A stretch of DNA of 64,000 bases, from assembly GCA_015258065.1 (NCBI GenBank), contig JABZIZ010000003.1, positions 124,001 to 188,000 on the forward strand. The letters are read 5' to 3'. The stretch comes from Lachnospiraceae bacterium. Its GTDB lineage: Bacteria > Bacillota > Clostridia > Lachnospirales > Lachnospiraceae. Each line of letters begins with the position of its first letter. Position 1 is the stretch's first letter. The notes beneath the pieces are model-generated. The model had not been told where the DNA came from and made no database searches. It worked only from the letters and a program-made list of their open reading frames with translations. A program made the translations under genes and the position numbers. Shown piece by piece: positions 17,311-25,832 of the stretch.

Positions 17311-18393
17311 ATGAAGGAACGAATCGAAAAGAGTGCATTGATTGCAATGAGCGGCGGTGTAGATTCCTCTGTCGCCGCTTATCTGATGAAAAAAGAGGGA
17401 TTCCGTTGCATGGGCGTCAACATGCGCTTATACCATAACCGGGACATTGGCCAGAAGCTGATCGGGAGCTGCTGCTCCCTGCAGGACGCCGATGATGCTG
17501 CGGAAGTCTGTTATCGGCTGAATCTTCCCTTTCGCATGCTGGATTATACGGCGCAGTTCAAAAAAGAGGTCATGGACAAATTTGTAAAAACCTATGAGAC
17601 GGGCGGAACACCGAACCCCTGCATCGACTGCAACCGCTATATGAAATTCAAGCACTTGGCGGATTTTGCGGACGAAATAGGATTCGACAAGATTGTCACC
17701 GGTCATTATGCCCGCGTGGATTATGACGAAGCCTCAGGACGTTATTTATTAAAAAAAGCCGTTGATGAAAAGAAGGATCAAAGTTATGTCCTGTACATGC
17801 TGACACAGGAGCAGCTGTCCCGCATCCGATTCCCCCTGGGCAACTTCACCAAAGAAATCACCCGCCGGATCGCAGAAGAGGCAGGTTTTGTCAACGCCAG
17901 GAAGCATGACTCCGAAGACATTTGCTTTGTCCCGGACGGCGATTATGTCGCATTCATGGAACGGTATACCCGAAAAAAATATCCGGGCGGAGACTTTCTG
18001 GATGAAGCCGGCCATACGATTGGCAGGCACGAGGGGGCTGTTCGGTATACCAAAGGACAGCGCCGGGGGCTGAAATTTTCTGCCGGAAAGAGAATCTTCG
18101 TTATTGACAAAGATATGGACAGGAATACGGTCACCTTAGGAGACGAGTCCTCTCTTTTTTCCACCGAAATCGAGCTGACCGATGTGAATTGGATCACCAA
18201 ACTTCCGGAAACCAGCCTTCGAGTGACCGGCCGCACCCGCTATCACCAAAAAGAAACCGAATGCACCTTAACGCCTTTAAGTGCCACACGCGCCAGGGTC
18301 ATTTTCGACCGTCCGGTTCGCGCCGTGACCAGAGGGCAGGCTGCTGTTTTTTATGATGGCGACATTGTGGTTTGTGGTGGAACCATCTTATAG
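17311..18393 (+). CDS. mnmA: tRNA-specific 2-thiouridylase
   Basis: Thiolates U34 of tRNA(Lys, Glu, Gln). The 360-residue protein starts with the PP-loop SGGVDSS (about 14-20) and has the two catalytic cysteines in NPCIDCN and EDICFVPDGDY, together with GHYAR. The ATG at 17311 is preceded by AGGAGATGG (12-base gap); ATG at 17299 is too close to that site, and longer forms would begin inside the promoter. It is followed by the CDF gene, probably co-transcribed. Confidence 0.95.
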   Translation: MKERIEKSALIAMSGGVDSSVAAYLMKKEGFRCMGVNMRLYHNRDIGQKLIGSCCSLQDADDAAEVCYRLNLPFRMLDYTAQFKKEVMDKFVKTYETGGTPNPCIDCNRYMKFKHLADFADEIGFDKIVTGHYARVDYDEASGRYLLKKAVDEKKDQSYVLYMLTQEQLSRIRFPLGNFTKEITRRIAEEAGFVNARKHDSEDICFVPDGDYVAFMERYTRKKYPGGDFLDEAGHTIGRHEGAVRYTKGQRRGLKFSAGKRIFVIDKDMDRNTVTLGDESSLFSTEIELTDVNWITKLPETSLRVTGRTRYHQKETECTLTPLSATRARVIFDRPVRAVTRGQAAVFYDGDIVVCGGTIL

Positions 18394-18435
18394 GGAAGTA
18401 CACGAGAGGAACTGTAAGAAAGGATCTTCAGTAAA

Positions 18436-19569
18436 ATGGAAGCAAAGAAAACAACCGCAAAAGAAGAAAATCGAGGGAAAATCATTGTACGGACCGGCAT
18501 GATTGGTATCCTTGCCAATCTTCTTTTGGCCGCCTTTAAGGTAACAATCGGTTTTTTCTCGAACTCTATCTCCGTGATGCTCGACGGTGTGAACAATTTA
18601 TCGGATGCATTCTCCTCCGTGATCACCATTGTAGGAACGAAGCTTTCCGAAAAACCGGCGGATCGGGATCATCCCATGGGGCACGGAAGAACCGAATACC
18701 TCACCGCTTCCGTCATCAGTTTAATTGTCCTTTATGCCGGTATCAGTTCACTCGTGGAGTCGGTAAAAAAGATTCTTCATCCCGAAACACCCGAATATCA
18801 TGTTAGCGCCATTGTGATCTTGGTTGTTGCCGTGATTGTAAAAATTCTCCTTGGCTTATATGTGCGAAAAACCGGCATCGTCGTGCACTCCGACTCCCTG
18901 AAGGCACAGGGGCAGGATGCTCTACAAGACGCGGTGATCTCCGCCTCTACCATCCTGGCTGCTCTTATTTTTATTTTCTTTCATATCTCTCTGGAGGCTT
19001 ACCTTGGCACCGTAATTTCTATCTTTATCGTAAAAGCCGGGTATGAGATCCTATGCGAAACCATTTCCCGTATTCTGGGAGAAAGAATCGACTCGGACTT
19101 CAGCAGAGATATCCGTCATGCCATTCAGAAACTCCCCGGTGTTTACGGGGTGTACGACCTGGTTCTCCATAATTACGGACCGGATAAGTATCTTGCCTCT
19201 GTGCACATCGAAGTCAGAGACAATATGACCGCAAAAGAAATCGATGCGCTAACCAGAACAATCGATACACTGATCTATGAGCAATTCGGCATCGTTATGA
19301 CCGGAGTCGGCATCTATGCCAGAAATACCGATCCGAAGACAGCTGAACTGCGAGATGAAATTGTTTCCTATCTGATGACAAGAAGAAATATCAAGCAGGT
19401 ACACGGCTTCTTTTTACGGGAAGAAAATAAATCCATTGCGCTGGATGTCGTCCTTGATTTCCGTGTGACGGATCGCAATAAGGAAGTGATCGACATTCAA
19501 AAGGATCTGGAAAAAGAATTTCAACCTTATCACTTTCATGTCACCGGCGACTACGATATCAGCGACTGA
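18436..19569 (+). CDS. cation diffusion facilitator (CDF) transporter
   Basis: A 377-residue proton-coupled metal efflux protein (Zn, Mn, Fe or Co). About six membrane helices occupy residues 20-215. The helix 2 metal site is GVNNLSDAFSS (about 52-62), followed by the typical DHPMGHGRTEY loop (about 76-86), and a metal-site segment in helix 5 is GQDALQDAV. The long cytoplasmic domain shows two ferredoxin-like halves. It begins 42 bases after mnmA and ends at a terminator. The metal cannot be told from sequence. Confidence 0.9.
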   Translation: MEAKKTTAKEENRGKIIVRTGMIGILANLLLAAFKVTIGFFSNSISVMLDGVNNLSDAFSSVITIVGTKLSEKPADRDHPMGHGRTEYLTASVISLIVLYAGISSLVESVKKILHPETPEYHVSAIVILVVAVIVKILLGLYVRKTGIVVHSDSLKAQGQDALQDAVISASTILAALIFIFFHISLEAYLGTVISIFIVKAGYEILCETISRILGERIDSDFSRDIRHAIQKLPGVYGVYDLVLHNYGPDKYLASVHIEVRDNMTAKEIDALTRTIDTLIYEQFGIVMTGVGIYARNTDPKTAELRDEIVSYLMTRRNIKQVHGFFLREENKSIALDVVLDFRVTDRNKEVIDIQKDLEKEFQPYHFHVTGDYDISD

Positions 19570-19585
19570 CTGAAAGAACCTTCCA

Positions 19586-19623
19586 ACCTCCCCTCACCAC
19601 CGTGACGAGGGAGGTCTTTTTTT
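19586..19623 (+). terminator. rho-independent terminator after mnmA-CDF
   Basis: Stem ACCTCCC...GGGAGGT with a GC-rich interior is followed by TCTTTTTTT on the plus strand. Confidence 0.85.
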
Positions 19624-19725
19624 ATTCTCTTTTGGATCCGTACAAACGGATTTCTGTGTGGATATCAAACCTTCTCCTTCCTGTCTGTCAACACCCGGGA
19701 ACTCTCTAAACGCTCTCGACGCGCT

Positions 19726-19789
19726 TTCACAAATTCTTCACATTTCTCTTCGTTTTTTTCAGCTCCATTTCAGCTTCCCCTTGTATTCT
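19726..19789 (+). promoter_or_regulatory. promoter with paired 11-bp direct repeats (OmpR/PhoB-type box)
   Basis: Two pairs of direct repeats precede the lipoprotein gene. TTCACA occurs at 19726 and 19737, and TTTCAGCT at 19757 and 19768; each pair has an 11-bp period. The second pair lies where a -35 element would be for the -10-like TATTCT at 19784-19789. This is the geometry of promoters activated by OmpR/PhoB regulators. The rest of the 342-base gap 19570-19911 holds the upstream terminator and a leader of about 115 bases with nothing else recognised. Confidence 0.5.
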
Positions 19790-19911
19790 TGATCCCAAGA
19801 AGAGGATAACGATGTGAACAAACATCCACTTCTTCCCCTATTGAAATACCGTCTCTACGGTTTTCACAGCTTTCAACAACGATTTCCTTATGGAAAAGAA
19901 AAGAGGTCAAT

Positions 19912-21885
19912 ATGAAAAAGAACAGGATTCGGAAAAAAGTTGTTCTTCCCTGCATCGGCATCGGAATGATGCTTGCCCTCAGTGCCTGTGATGCTTCAGG
20001 TCAAATGCTTGGAAACACAACGACAGGCAGTGCAATCACAGCGAGCAAGGTTGCAGACAGTTTGGCAAGTGGCAGTACGACAACAACAGAAAACGGGAAA
20101 ACCAGCATCACCGTTTCCGGAGACAACATTTCCATCAAAGGGAATGGAGCTACCAGCACCGGAAAGACCATCACGATCTCCGAAGCGGGTTCCTATCAAT
20201 TAAGCGGCAGTCTGGAGGAAGGTCAAATCAAAATCAACACCGATGGAGAGGTCAAGCTCATTCTTGATCAATTCAGCATCACAAATTCCAAGGATGCGCC
20301 CATCGTGAATGAAAAGGGAACGGTACAGATTCTACTCAAAGAAAATACAGAAAACAAGGTAGCGGATCGTCGCTCCGCCAAAGAGGACACGGATTCCAGC
20401 GCAAATAATGCGGGCTCCAAAACCGATGATTCGAACACCAACGCCGACAGCACCGACTTCGATGCAGCCATCTACAGCGAGGGGAACCTTCTTCTTGGCG
20501 GTCAGGGAAGTCTTACCGTAGAGGGAGGATATGAAGACGGCATTCACAGCAAAACGACATTAACCATGGAAAGCGGCACCTACGAGATCACCGCTTCTCA
20601 TCATGGGTTAAACGGGAAGAAAACGCTGACGGTGAAGGACGGCACCTATGGGATCACGACCGTAGAGGACGCGCTCCACTCCAAGGGAGATGTATCGGTG
20701 GAAAACGGTAAGATGACCATCCTGGCAGGAGACGATGCACTTCATGCAGATCAGACGCTTACGGTAAAAAACGGAACCATCGATATCCAAAAATCCAATG
20801 AAGGCCTGGAGGGGATCACGGTGAACGTAGAAGGGGGCGATATTTCCATTCAATCCTCCGATGATGGCATTAACGGTGCCGGAGAATCGGAAGACGGCTC
20901 CGCGGTAGACATCTCGGTCAATATCTCCGGAGGAAAAGTCAAGATTGTCCCGGGCGGAGACGGAATCGACTCCAATGGAAACCTGAACGTATCCGGCGGA
21001 ACGATTGTCGTAGACGGTCCTTCGGATGGCGGAAACGCTCCCATTGATTATGACGGTACTGCCACGATCACAGGAGGAACCATTTTTGCCAGCGGAAACT
21101 CCGGCATGTTCCAAGGATTCGATGAAAACAGCTCTACCCAGTCCAGCATCATTGATTATCTGGATCAGAATGCAAAAGCAGGAGAAAGCATCACGATTAC
21201 GGATGCAAACGGCAAAGAAATCTTCTCTTCCTCTGATACCACACAGAGCTTTAACACCTTCCTGTATAGCAGTGCGGATTTGAAGGAGGGCAAGAAGAAT
21301 ACCGTAAAGGTCGGATCCACCAACAAGTCTGTAACGGTCAGTAAAAAGACCAATACCATCGGCACCCGCAGCCAGGGGATGGGACAGCCGCCCATGGGTG
21401 GCGGGAATGGACAGCCCCCTATGAATGATGGAAACGGACAGCCTCCGCAGAACGGAAACAATCAACAGACAATGGGACAACCTCCCATGGGTGGCGGGAT
21501 GGGACAGCCTCCTATGAATGGTGGAAACGGACAACCTCCACAGAACGGAAACAATAAACAGGCAATGGGACAGCCGCCTATGGAAAACAGCCAACATAAC
21601 GGACGCAAACAGAACGGCAATCAGGGTGCCCCACAGCAGGGTATGCCTCCTATGGGACAGAACGGACCGCAGGATATGCCCCAGCAGGGAATGCCCCCTA
21701 TGGGGCAAGGCGGACCGCAGGATATGCCGCAGCAGGGTATGCCTCCTATGGGACAGAATCAAAATCGAAACCAGAAACAGAACCGGAAGCAGGACAGAAA
21801 CCAAAGTAAAAACAAGAATCAGAACCAGACAAACAAGCCTTCCGGACAATCTCAAAAGAAAGACAGCAAAAAGGTGAAGAAGTAA
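19912..21885 (+). CDS. beta-helix carbohydrate-binding lipoprotein with Met/Pro/Gln/Gly repeats
   Basis: A 657-residue surface lipoprotein. The signal peptide ends in lipobox LSAC (Cys26). Residues about 70-480 form repeated short strands (SGGTIVVDG, ESGTYEITA, VENGKMTILAGDDALHAD), as in the Cthe_2159-like carbohydrate-binding/beta-helix family. Residues about 485-620 hold two copies of a 31-residue block rich in GQPPM and then about two and a half copies of a 16-residue block built on QQGMPPMGQ. The tail is Lys/Asn/Gln-rich. First gene of the surface cluster; AGAGGTCAAT precedes the ATG. Substrate unknown. Confidence 0.8.
   Translation: MKKNRIRKKVVLPCIGIGMMLALSACDASGQMLGNTTTGSAITASKVADSLASGSTTTTENGKTSITVSGDNISIKGNGATSTGKTITISEAGSYQLSGSLEEGQIKINTDGEVKLILDQFSITNSKDAPIVNEKGTVQILLKENTENKVADRRSAKEDTDSSANNAGSKTDDSNTNADSTDFDAAIYSEGNLLLGGQGSLTVEGGYEDGIHSKTTLTMESGTYEITASHHGLNGKKTLTVKDGTYGITTVEDALHSKGDVSVENGKMTILAGDDALHADQTLTVKNGTIDIQKSNEGLEGITVNVEGGDISIQSSDDGINGAGESEDGSAVDISVNISGGKVKIVPGGDGIDSNGNLNVSGGTIVVDGPSDGGNAPIDYDGTATITGGTIFASGNSGMFQGFDENSSTQSSIIDYLDQNAKAGESITITDANGKEIFSSSDTTQSFNTFLYSSADLKEGKKNTVKVGSTNKSVTVSKKTNTIGTRSQGMGQPPMGGGNGQPPMNDGNGQPPQNGNNQQTMGQPPMGGGMGQPPMNGGNGQPPQNGNNKQAMGQPPMENSQHNGRKQNGNQGAPQQGMPPMGQNGPQDMPQQGMPPMGQGGPQDMPQQGMPPMGQNQNRNQKQNRKQDRNQSKNKNQNQTNKPSGQSQKKDSKKVKK
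21373..21771 (+). repeat. in-frame coding repeats, Met/Pro/Gln/Gly
   Basis: Within the lipoprotein gene, a 93-base unit is duplicated (from about 21373 and 21466), followed by 48-base units encoding PQQGMPPMGQ blocks (from about 21631). Copies differ mainly at third positions and a few codons, pointing to recent tandem expansion. Confidence 0.75.
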
Positions 21886-21910
21886 CCAGTCTTTAGAAAG
21901 GAGACCCGCT

Positions 21911-23176
21911 ATGAAAAAGCGCTATGTACTCATTCCGGCCTATAAGCCCGGGGAAACTTTACTCTCCTTCATACAGGCTTTGGAAGAGCGGAATTTAAAT
22001 GTCATCGTCGTAAACGACGGATCAGGGGAAGAATATCTTCCCCTCTTCCAGAAAATGGAAGACAATACAGGTGTCAAGCTCATCCAACTGGAACAAAACC
22101 GGGGCAAGGGCGCTGCGCTCAAAGCAGGACTCTCCTATCTCCAGACATTGGACGAGAATTTCCAAATCATTACCGTGGACGCGGACGGACAGCACTCTCT
22201 GCAGGATACGTTGTTCCTCCTGGAGGAAGGAGAGGAACACGAAAACTGTTTGCTCCTTGGATCCAGAACACAGTCCGGGAGCTCTCCTCTGCGTTCCCGA
22301 TTGGGAAATGCCATTACCAGGAAGGTCTTTTCTCTCACCACCGGCGTTCCGATCCGAGATACCCAAACCGGTTTGCGTTGCTTTGGAAAAGAGCTGATTC
22401 CGGATCTTCTGGCAATCCCCGGCAATCGATATGAATACGAAATGAATGTGCTCCTGGAATTTGCCAGAGCCGGCATTCCCATACTGGAATATCCGATTGA
22501 AACCATTTATCTCAACGATAATGCAGGAAGTCACTTCGATACCGTGAAAGATTCTTTTCGAATTTATGGGCAGATCCTGAAGTTTATCTCCACTTCCCTC
22601 CTCTCCTTCCTGCTGGACTTTTTGCTCTACAGCCTTTGTTTCGCATATACCGGACAGATCTTTCTCTCCAATGCCCTCGCTCGTATTCTTTCTTTGCACG
22701 CCAACTTTTTCTTAAACAAAAATTTTGTCTTTGCAAAAAGGCAGGTCGTGCACAAAGCAGACTGCGGAGATACGCATAGTAAGATCCACGCTCCGTTCAG
22801 AGATTATATTTCCTACTTGGGGCTGGCGCTCTTCCTCTTCCTCATCAACAGCCTGCTGCTAAGCGGCATTGTAAACAGCCTGAATGTTAACGCCTATTTT
22901 GCAAAAATCCTGACGGAACTGGCATTGTTTCTCTTTTCCTACTATGTGCAGAAGAATCTGATTTTTAACCACAGAGAGAATGAGGGAAGAAATCACGTTA
23001 CGGAGAGTCCCTGTTTCAGAAGAAAGGAAGTTTTTCATGAAAAAATGGAACCCGAAGATGTCCGGTTTTCTTTATGGAATCCTCTTACTGTCCTATACCG
23101 GCTATGCACTTTTGGACAGCTTTGTGATTCCGCATCCCATGCAAACTGTGGTAGCATCTTCCCAACAATCAAATAG
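21911..23176 (+). CDS. bifunctional GT2 glycosyltransferase / GtrA-family membrane protein
   Basis: Residues 1-235 form a family 2 glycosyltransferase with an IPAYKPG start, VVNDGSG (about 34-40), the DXD-like VDADGQH (about 92-98) and a dolichyl-phosphate-glucose synthase-like core. Residues about 230-360 have four membrane helices of GtrA type, so the protein probably makes and flips a lipid-linked sugar. Normal GtrA proteins end near YYVQKNLIFNH; here the frame runs on about 60 residues and overlaps the next gene by 140 bases in another frame. That tail looks like a frame extension or sequencing error rather than a domain. Confidence 0.87.
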   Translation: MKKRYVLIPAYKPGETLLSFIQALEERNLNVIVVNDGSGEEYLPLFQKMEDNTGVKLIQLEQNRGKGAALKAGLSYLQTLDENFQIITVDADGQHSLQDTLFLLEEGEEHENCLLLGSRTQSGSSPLRSRLGNAITRKVFSLTTGVPIRDTQTGLRCFGKELIPDLLAIPGNRYEYEMNVLLEFARAGIPILEYPIETIYLNDNAGSHFDTVKDSFRIYGQILKFISTSLLSFLLDFLLYSLCFAYTGQIFLSNALARILSLHANFFLNKNFVFAKRQVVHKADCGDTHSKIHAPFRDYISYLGLALFLFLINSLLLSGIVNSLNVNAYFAKILTELALFLFSYYVQKNLIFNHRENEGRNHVTESPCFRRKEVFHEKMEPEDVRFSLWNPLTVLYRLCTFGQLCDSASHANCGSIFPTIK

Positions 23177-24062
23177 CCAAAGCACGCTTGCTGAAAGCGT
23201 AGAAGCACAGATCAATCAGAAGCTGAATTCGACAGAGGCGGAGTCCTCTGCGCAGGTCTCCGATCCGACTGAGCTGAATCAAACGGAAACGCAAACGGAC
23301 GCAAGCACCTCTTCCTCTTTGGAAGGAACTGCCATCGGCAATTATTCGGATAGCAAAACCAAAATCACCCTGACGAAATATCGCTCTTACGATAGCAGCA
23401 TCTACGTAGCCGATGTCACCGTGTCCGATGTTTCTGATTTAAAAACCGCCCTTGCACAAAATACCTATGGGCGAAACATCACCGAACAAACCTCGTCCAT
23501 GGCATCAGATCACCAGGCCGTTCTTGCGATCAACGGAGACTATTACGGGGCCAGACAGAGCGGCTATGTGATTCGAAACGGTCAATTATATCGAGACAGT
23601 TCCAGCGGCAAAGAGGCGGCAGCCATCCTTACGAATGGCGATTTTCAATTTATCACGGAGGGGGAAACTTCTGCGGATACCCTTCTGCAGGATGGTGCCT
23701 GGCAAGTCTTTTCCTTCGGTCCGGTTCTTTTAAAAAACGGCACGGTATCCGTTTCAGAGAATGAAGAAGTGGGGATGGCGATGGCAAGCAATCCCAGAAC
23801 GGCGATCGGACGTATCGGCAAAAATCACTATGTCTTTGTGGTCTCCGACGGAAGAACCGAAGAAAGCGCCGGACTCAGCCTTTATGAACTGGCAAGCTTC
23901 ATGAAAGAACTGGGCGTCACAGATGCCTATAATTTAGACGGCGGCGGTTCTTCTACCATGGTTTTCCAGGGAAATATCATCAACAATCCCACCACCAACG
24001 GACATTCTTTCGAGGAACGGGCGGTGAGTGACATTCTCTATATCGGAGGAAAAAATACATGA
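23037..24062 (+). CDS. secreted phosphodiester glycosidase (NAGPA domain)
   Basis: A 341-residue protein with an N-terminal membrane anchor or signal segment (about 8-27) and a Ser/Thr-rich linker to about residue 95. A NAGPA-type domain follows with AINGDYYG, FSFGPVLLKNG, NPRTAIG and the DAYNLDGGGSSTM signature. The family cleaves sugar phosphodiesters, so it may act on phosphodiester-linked wall or capsule glycans. Start chosen at 23037 after AAAGGAAG; an upstream in-frame ATG at 22980 lacks a good site. It overlaps the GT2-GtrA reading frame by 140 bases and the next gene by 4. Confidence 0.88.
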   Translation: MKKWNPKMSGFLYGILLLSYTGYALLDSFVIPHPMQTVVASSQQSNSQSTLAESVEAQINQKLNSTEAESSAQVSDPTELNQTETQTDASTSSSLEGTAIGNYSDSKTKITLTKYRSYDSSIYVADVTVSDVSDLKTALAQNTYGRNITEQTSSMASDHQAVLAINGDYYGARQSGYVIRNGQLYRDSSSGKEAAAILTNGDFQFITEGETSADTLLQDGAWQVFSFGPVLLKNGTVSVSENEEVGMAMASNPRTAIGRIGKNHYVFVVSDGRTEESAGLSLYELASFMKELGVTDAYNLDGGGSSTMVFQGNIINNPTTNGHSFEERAVSDILYIGGKNT

Positions 24063-24508
24063 AAAAGACTTTATCTTATCTCTTCTTATCCCTTTTTGTG
24101 CTTGTCTTCGGACAGATCTATGAACACTTTTCCCACGGCGTTTACTCCAATTATATGATTTTCGCCTTCCTTTTCCCTCTCCTTGGACTATTCCTCCCTA
24201 ACTTTCTCCTGCGCCTTTTACCGAAAAAAGGCGCAGAGAAATCGAAAGGAAACAACGGGGAAAAGGAACGATCCTCCGGTTCCGTGACCGATGAGAAAAA
24301 CTTCTCTTTCTGGAAATGGGGGATTGCCACCCTGACCGTCGGTTCTCTCTACAAGGGCATCCTCGAAATCTATGGAACAAGCAGCCATCTGGAACTTTCC
24401 TACCTGATCGTCGGATGCGGGTTCTGCCTTCTTGGTTGCATCCTGTTCTTCACAGGTGTAAAAAGGGAAGAGAACATTTCTACCTCACAGAGGAAAGCCG
24501 CACCGTAA
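24059..24508 (+). CDS. small membrane protein of unknown function
   Basis: A 149-residue protein with four hydrophobic segments (about 5-22, 32-53, 85-105, 115-134) and a charged cytoplasmic-type loop (about 57-82). I do not recognise the family. ATGA overlap with the glycosidase gene indicates translational coupling, so a role in the same surface pathway is likely. Its last 29 bases overlap the 3' end of the convergent histidine kinase gene. Confidence 0.75.
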   Translation: MKKTLSYLFLSLFVLVFGQIYEHFSHGVYSNYMIFAFLFPLLGLFLPNFLLRLLPKKGAEKSKGNNGEKERSSGSVTDEKNFSFWKWGIATLTVGSLYKGILEIYGTSSHLELSYLIVGCGFCLLGCILFFTGVKREENISTSQRKAAP

Positions 24509-25832
24509 AGGTTATCCTTTTTCCACTGCCCTCTGCGCTGATCTCCCCCTGATGCATTTTTACAATTTCCTTTGCTATGGAGAGCCCAAGTCCGTACCCT
24601 CCGTCCGTTCTGGATTCTTCCATTCGGAAAAAACGTCTCCAAAGCTTCTCCAATTCCTCTTTACGAAACTCGTTCTCCGTAGCATTGGATATTTGCAGTC
24701 GGATATCCTTCCCTCTTTTTTCCATGGATACCTCCGTTTCGGTCTGCGGAGGGGAATATTTCAGGGCATTCTCCAATAAAATGCTCACCAGCTGCTTGAG
24801 TTTATTCTCCTCTCCCCTTAGTTTCAGGTTCTCTTCCAAATGATAGGTCAACGTTCTTTTCTGATCAAAAAAAAGGGGTTCAAACAGCAGACACTCCATT
24901 TCCACAAGGTGAGAAAAAGACAGGATCGCAAATTGATTTTTCCGGTCCTGCCAGCGCTCCAATCGGCTTAAATCCAGGAGAGACTCGGTCAGATACTTCA
25001 TTCTTCTGCTCATTTCCTGAATGCCCCTGACGGCTCCTTCCATTTTCTGCAATTCCGTCCATTCCATCAGATCGGAGGAATCTGTTTTCTCCTTTTCCTC
25101 TTTCCGGAGCCGATTTAAATGGTAATCTAAATTCTCTACATCATTCAGGATGACGGTCAGCGGCGTCTTCAGTTCATGGGAAGCATCTGCAACAAACTGC
25201 CTTTGGGCTTCCAAACTCTCCTTCACGGGAATCAACGTTTTCCCCACAAAAAAACGGGCAAACAGGGCAATGCCTGCAGATAGACCCACAAACAAAATAC
25301 CAAGCACAACCAAAAGTCTGCGGATGCTCGTACTTTCTTTTCGAAAGTCCGTGATCACAAGGCGATACCTTGCTTCCTCCTTCGCCTCTTCTTTAGAAAA
25401 ATCACGGTCCTTTCCCTCTTCCACAGAATCTTCTTCGGACTCTTCCCTCTCCTCCTGCGGTTCGGTACTATTCTTACAATAATAAGGGAAGCTTCCTCCT
25501 TCCACGGAAGAGAAGAAGCTTCCTTTCTCGCTCTTTACCTGTTTTAACACACTTTGTATCAACTTTTTCTTGACGTCTGCGTCCAGAAAGTAATCCTGAC
25601 CGGTACGATCCTCTATTTCTCCGTCTTCACGGATCACCAGCTGGAAGATCGGATAAGATCCTGATGTCGGTACATCCATGGGTTGCGCCATTGCATTGGT
25701 GAGGGCATTTTTCATTCCCATATAGAGGCTGTTTCTGTTATAGAAAAATAGAAAGAGCAGAATCAGGAGAAGAAAGCAAATACTCACCGCAGAAAGCAGA
25801 AAACTCAATTTTTTTTGCAACTGCCCAATCAT
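24480..25832 (-). CDS. membrane sensor histidine kinase
   Basis: A 450-residue HisKA-type kinase. Two membrane helices (about 11-31 and 170-190) enclose an extracytoplasmic sensor segment. That segment contains a very acidic stretch (EEREESEEDSVEEGKD, about 125-140). The phosphoacceptor is in ASHELKTPLTVI (His near 218); the ATPase domain has N box ENALKYSP and GGYGLGLSIAKE. It overlaps its response regulator by 4 bases and converges on the small membrane protein gene with a 29-base overlap. Signal unknown. Confidence 0.92.
   Translation of the reverse strand: MIGQLQKKLSFLLSAVSICFLLLILLFLFFYNRNSLYMGMKNALTNAMAQPMDVPTSGSYPIFQLVIREDGEIEDRTGQDYFLDADVKKKLIQSVLKQVKSEKGSFFSSVEGGSFPYYCKNSTEPQEEREESEEDSVEEGKDRDFSKEEAKEEARYRLVITDFRKESTSIRRLLVVLGILFVGLSAGIALFARFFVGKTLIPVKESLEAQRQFVADASHELKTPLTVILNDVENLDYHLNRLRKEEKEKTDSSDLMEWTELQKMEGAVRGIQEMSRRMKYLTESLLDLSRLERWQDRKNQFAILSFSHLVEMECLLFEPLFFDQKRTLTYHLEENLKLRGEENKLKQLVSILLENALKYSPPQTETEVSMEKRGKDIRLQISNATENEFRKEELEKLWRRFFRMEESRTDGGYGLGLSIAKEIVKMHQGEISAEGSGKRITFTVRLSSVR

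Noticed and set aside
20608..21855. 415-codon minus-strand frame inside the lipoprotein gene
   Set aside because: It is the antisense shadow of the repetitive lipoprotein gene; its Arg/His/Leu-rich repeats mirror the plus-strand repeats.
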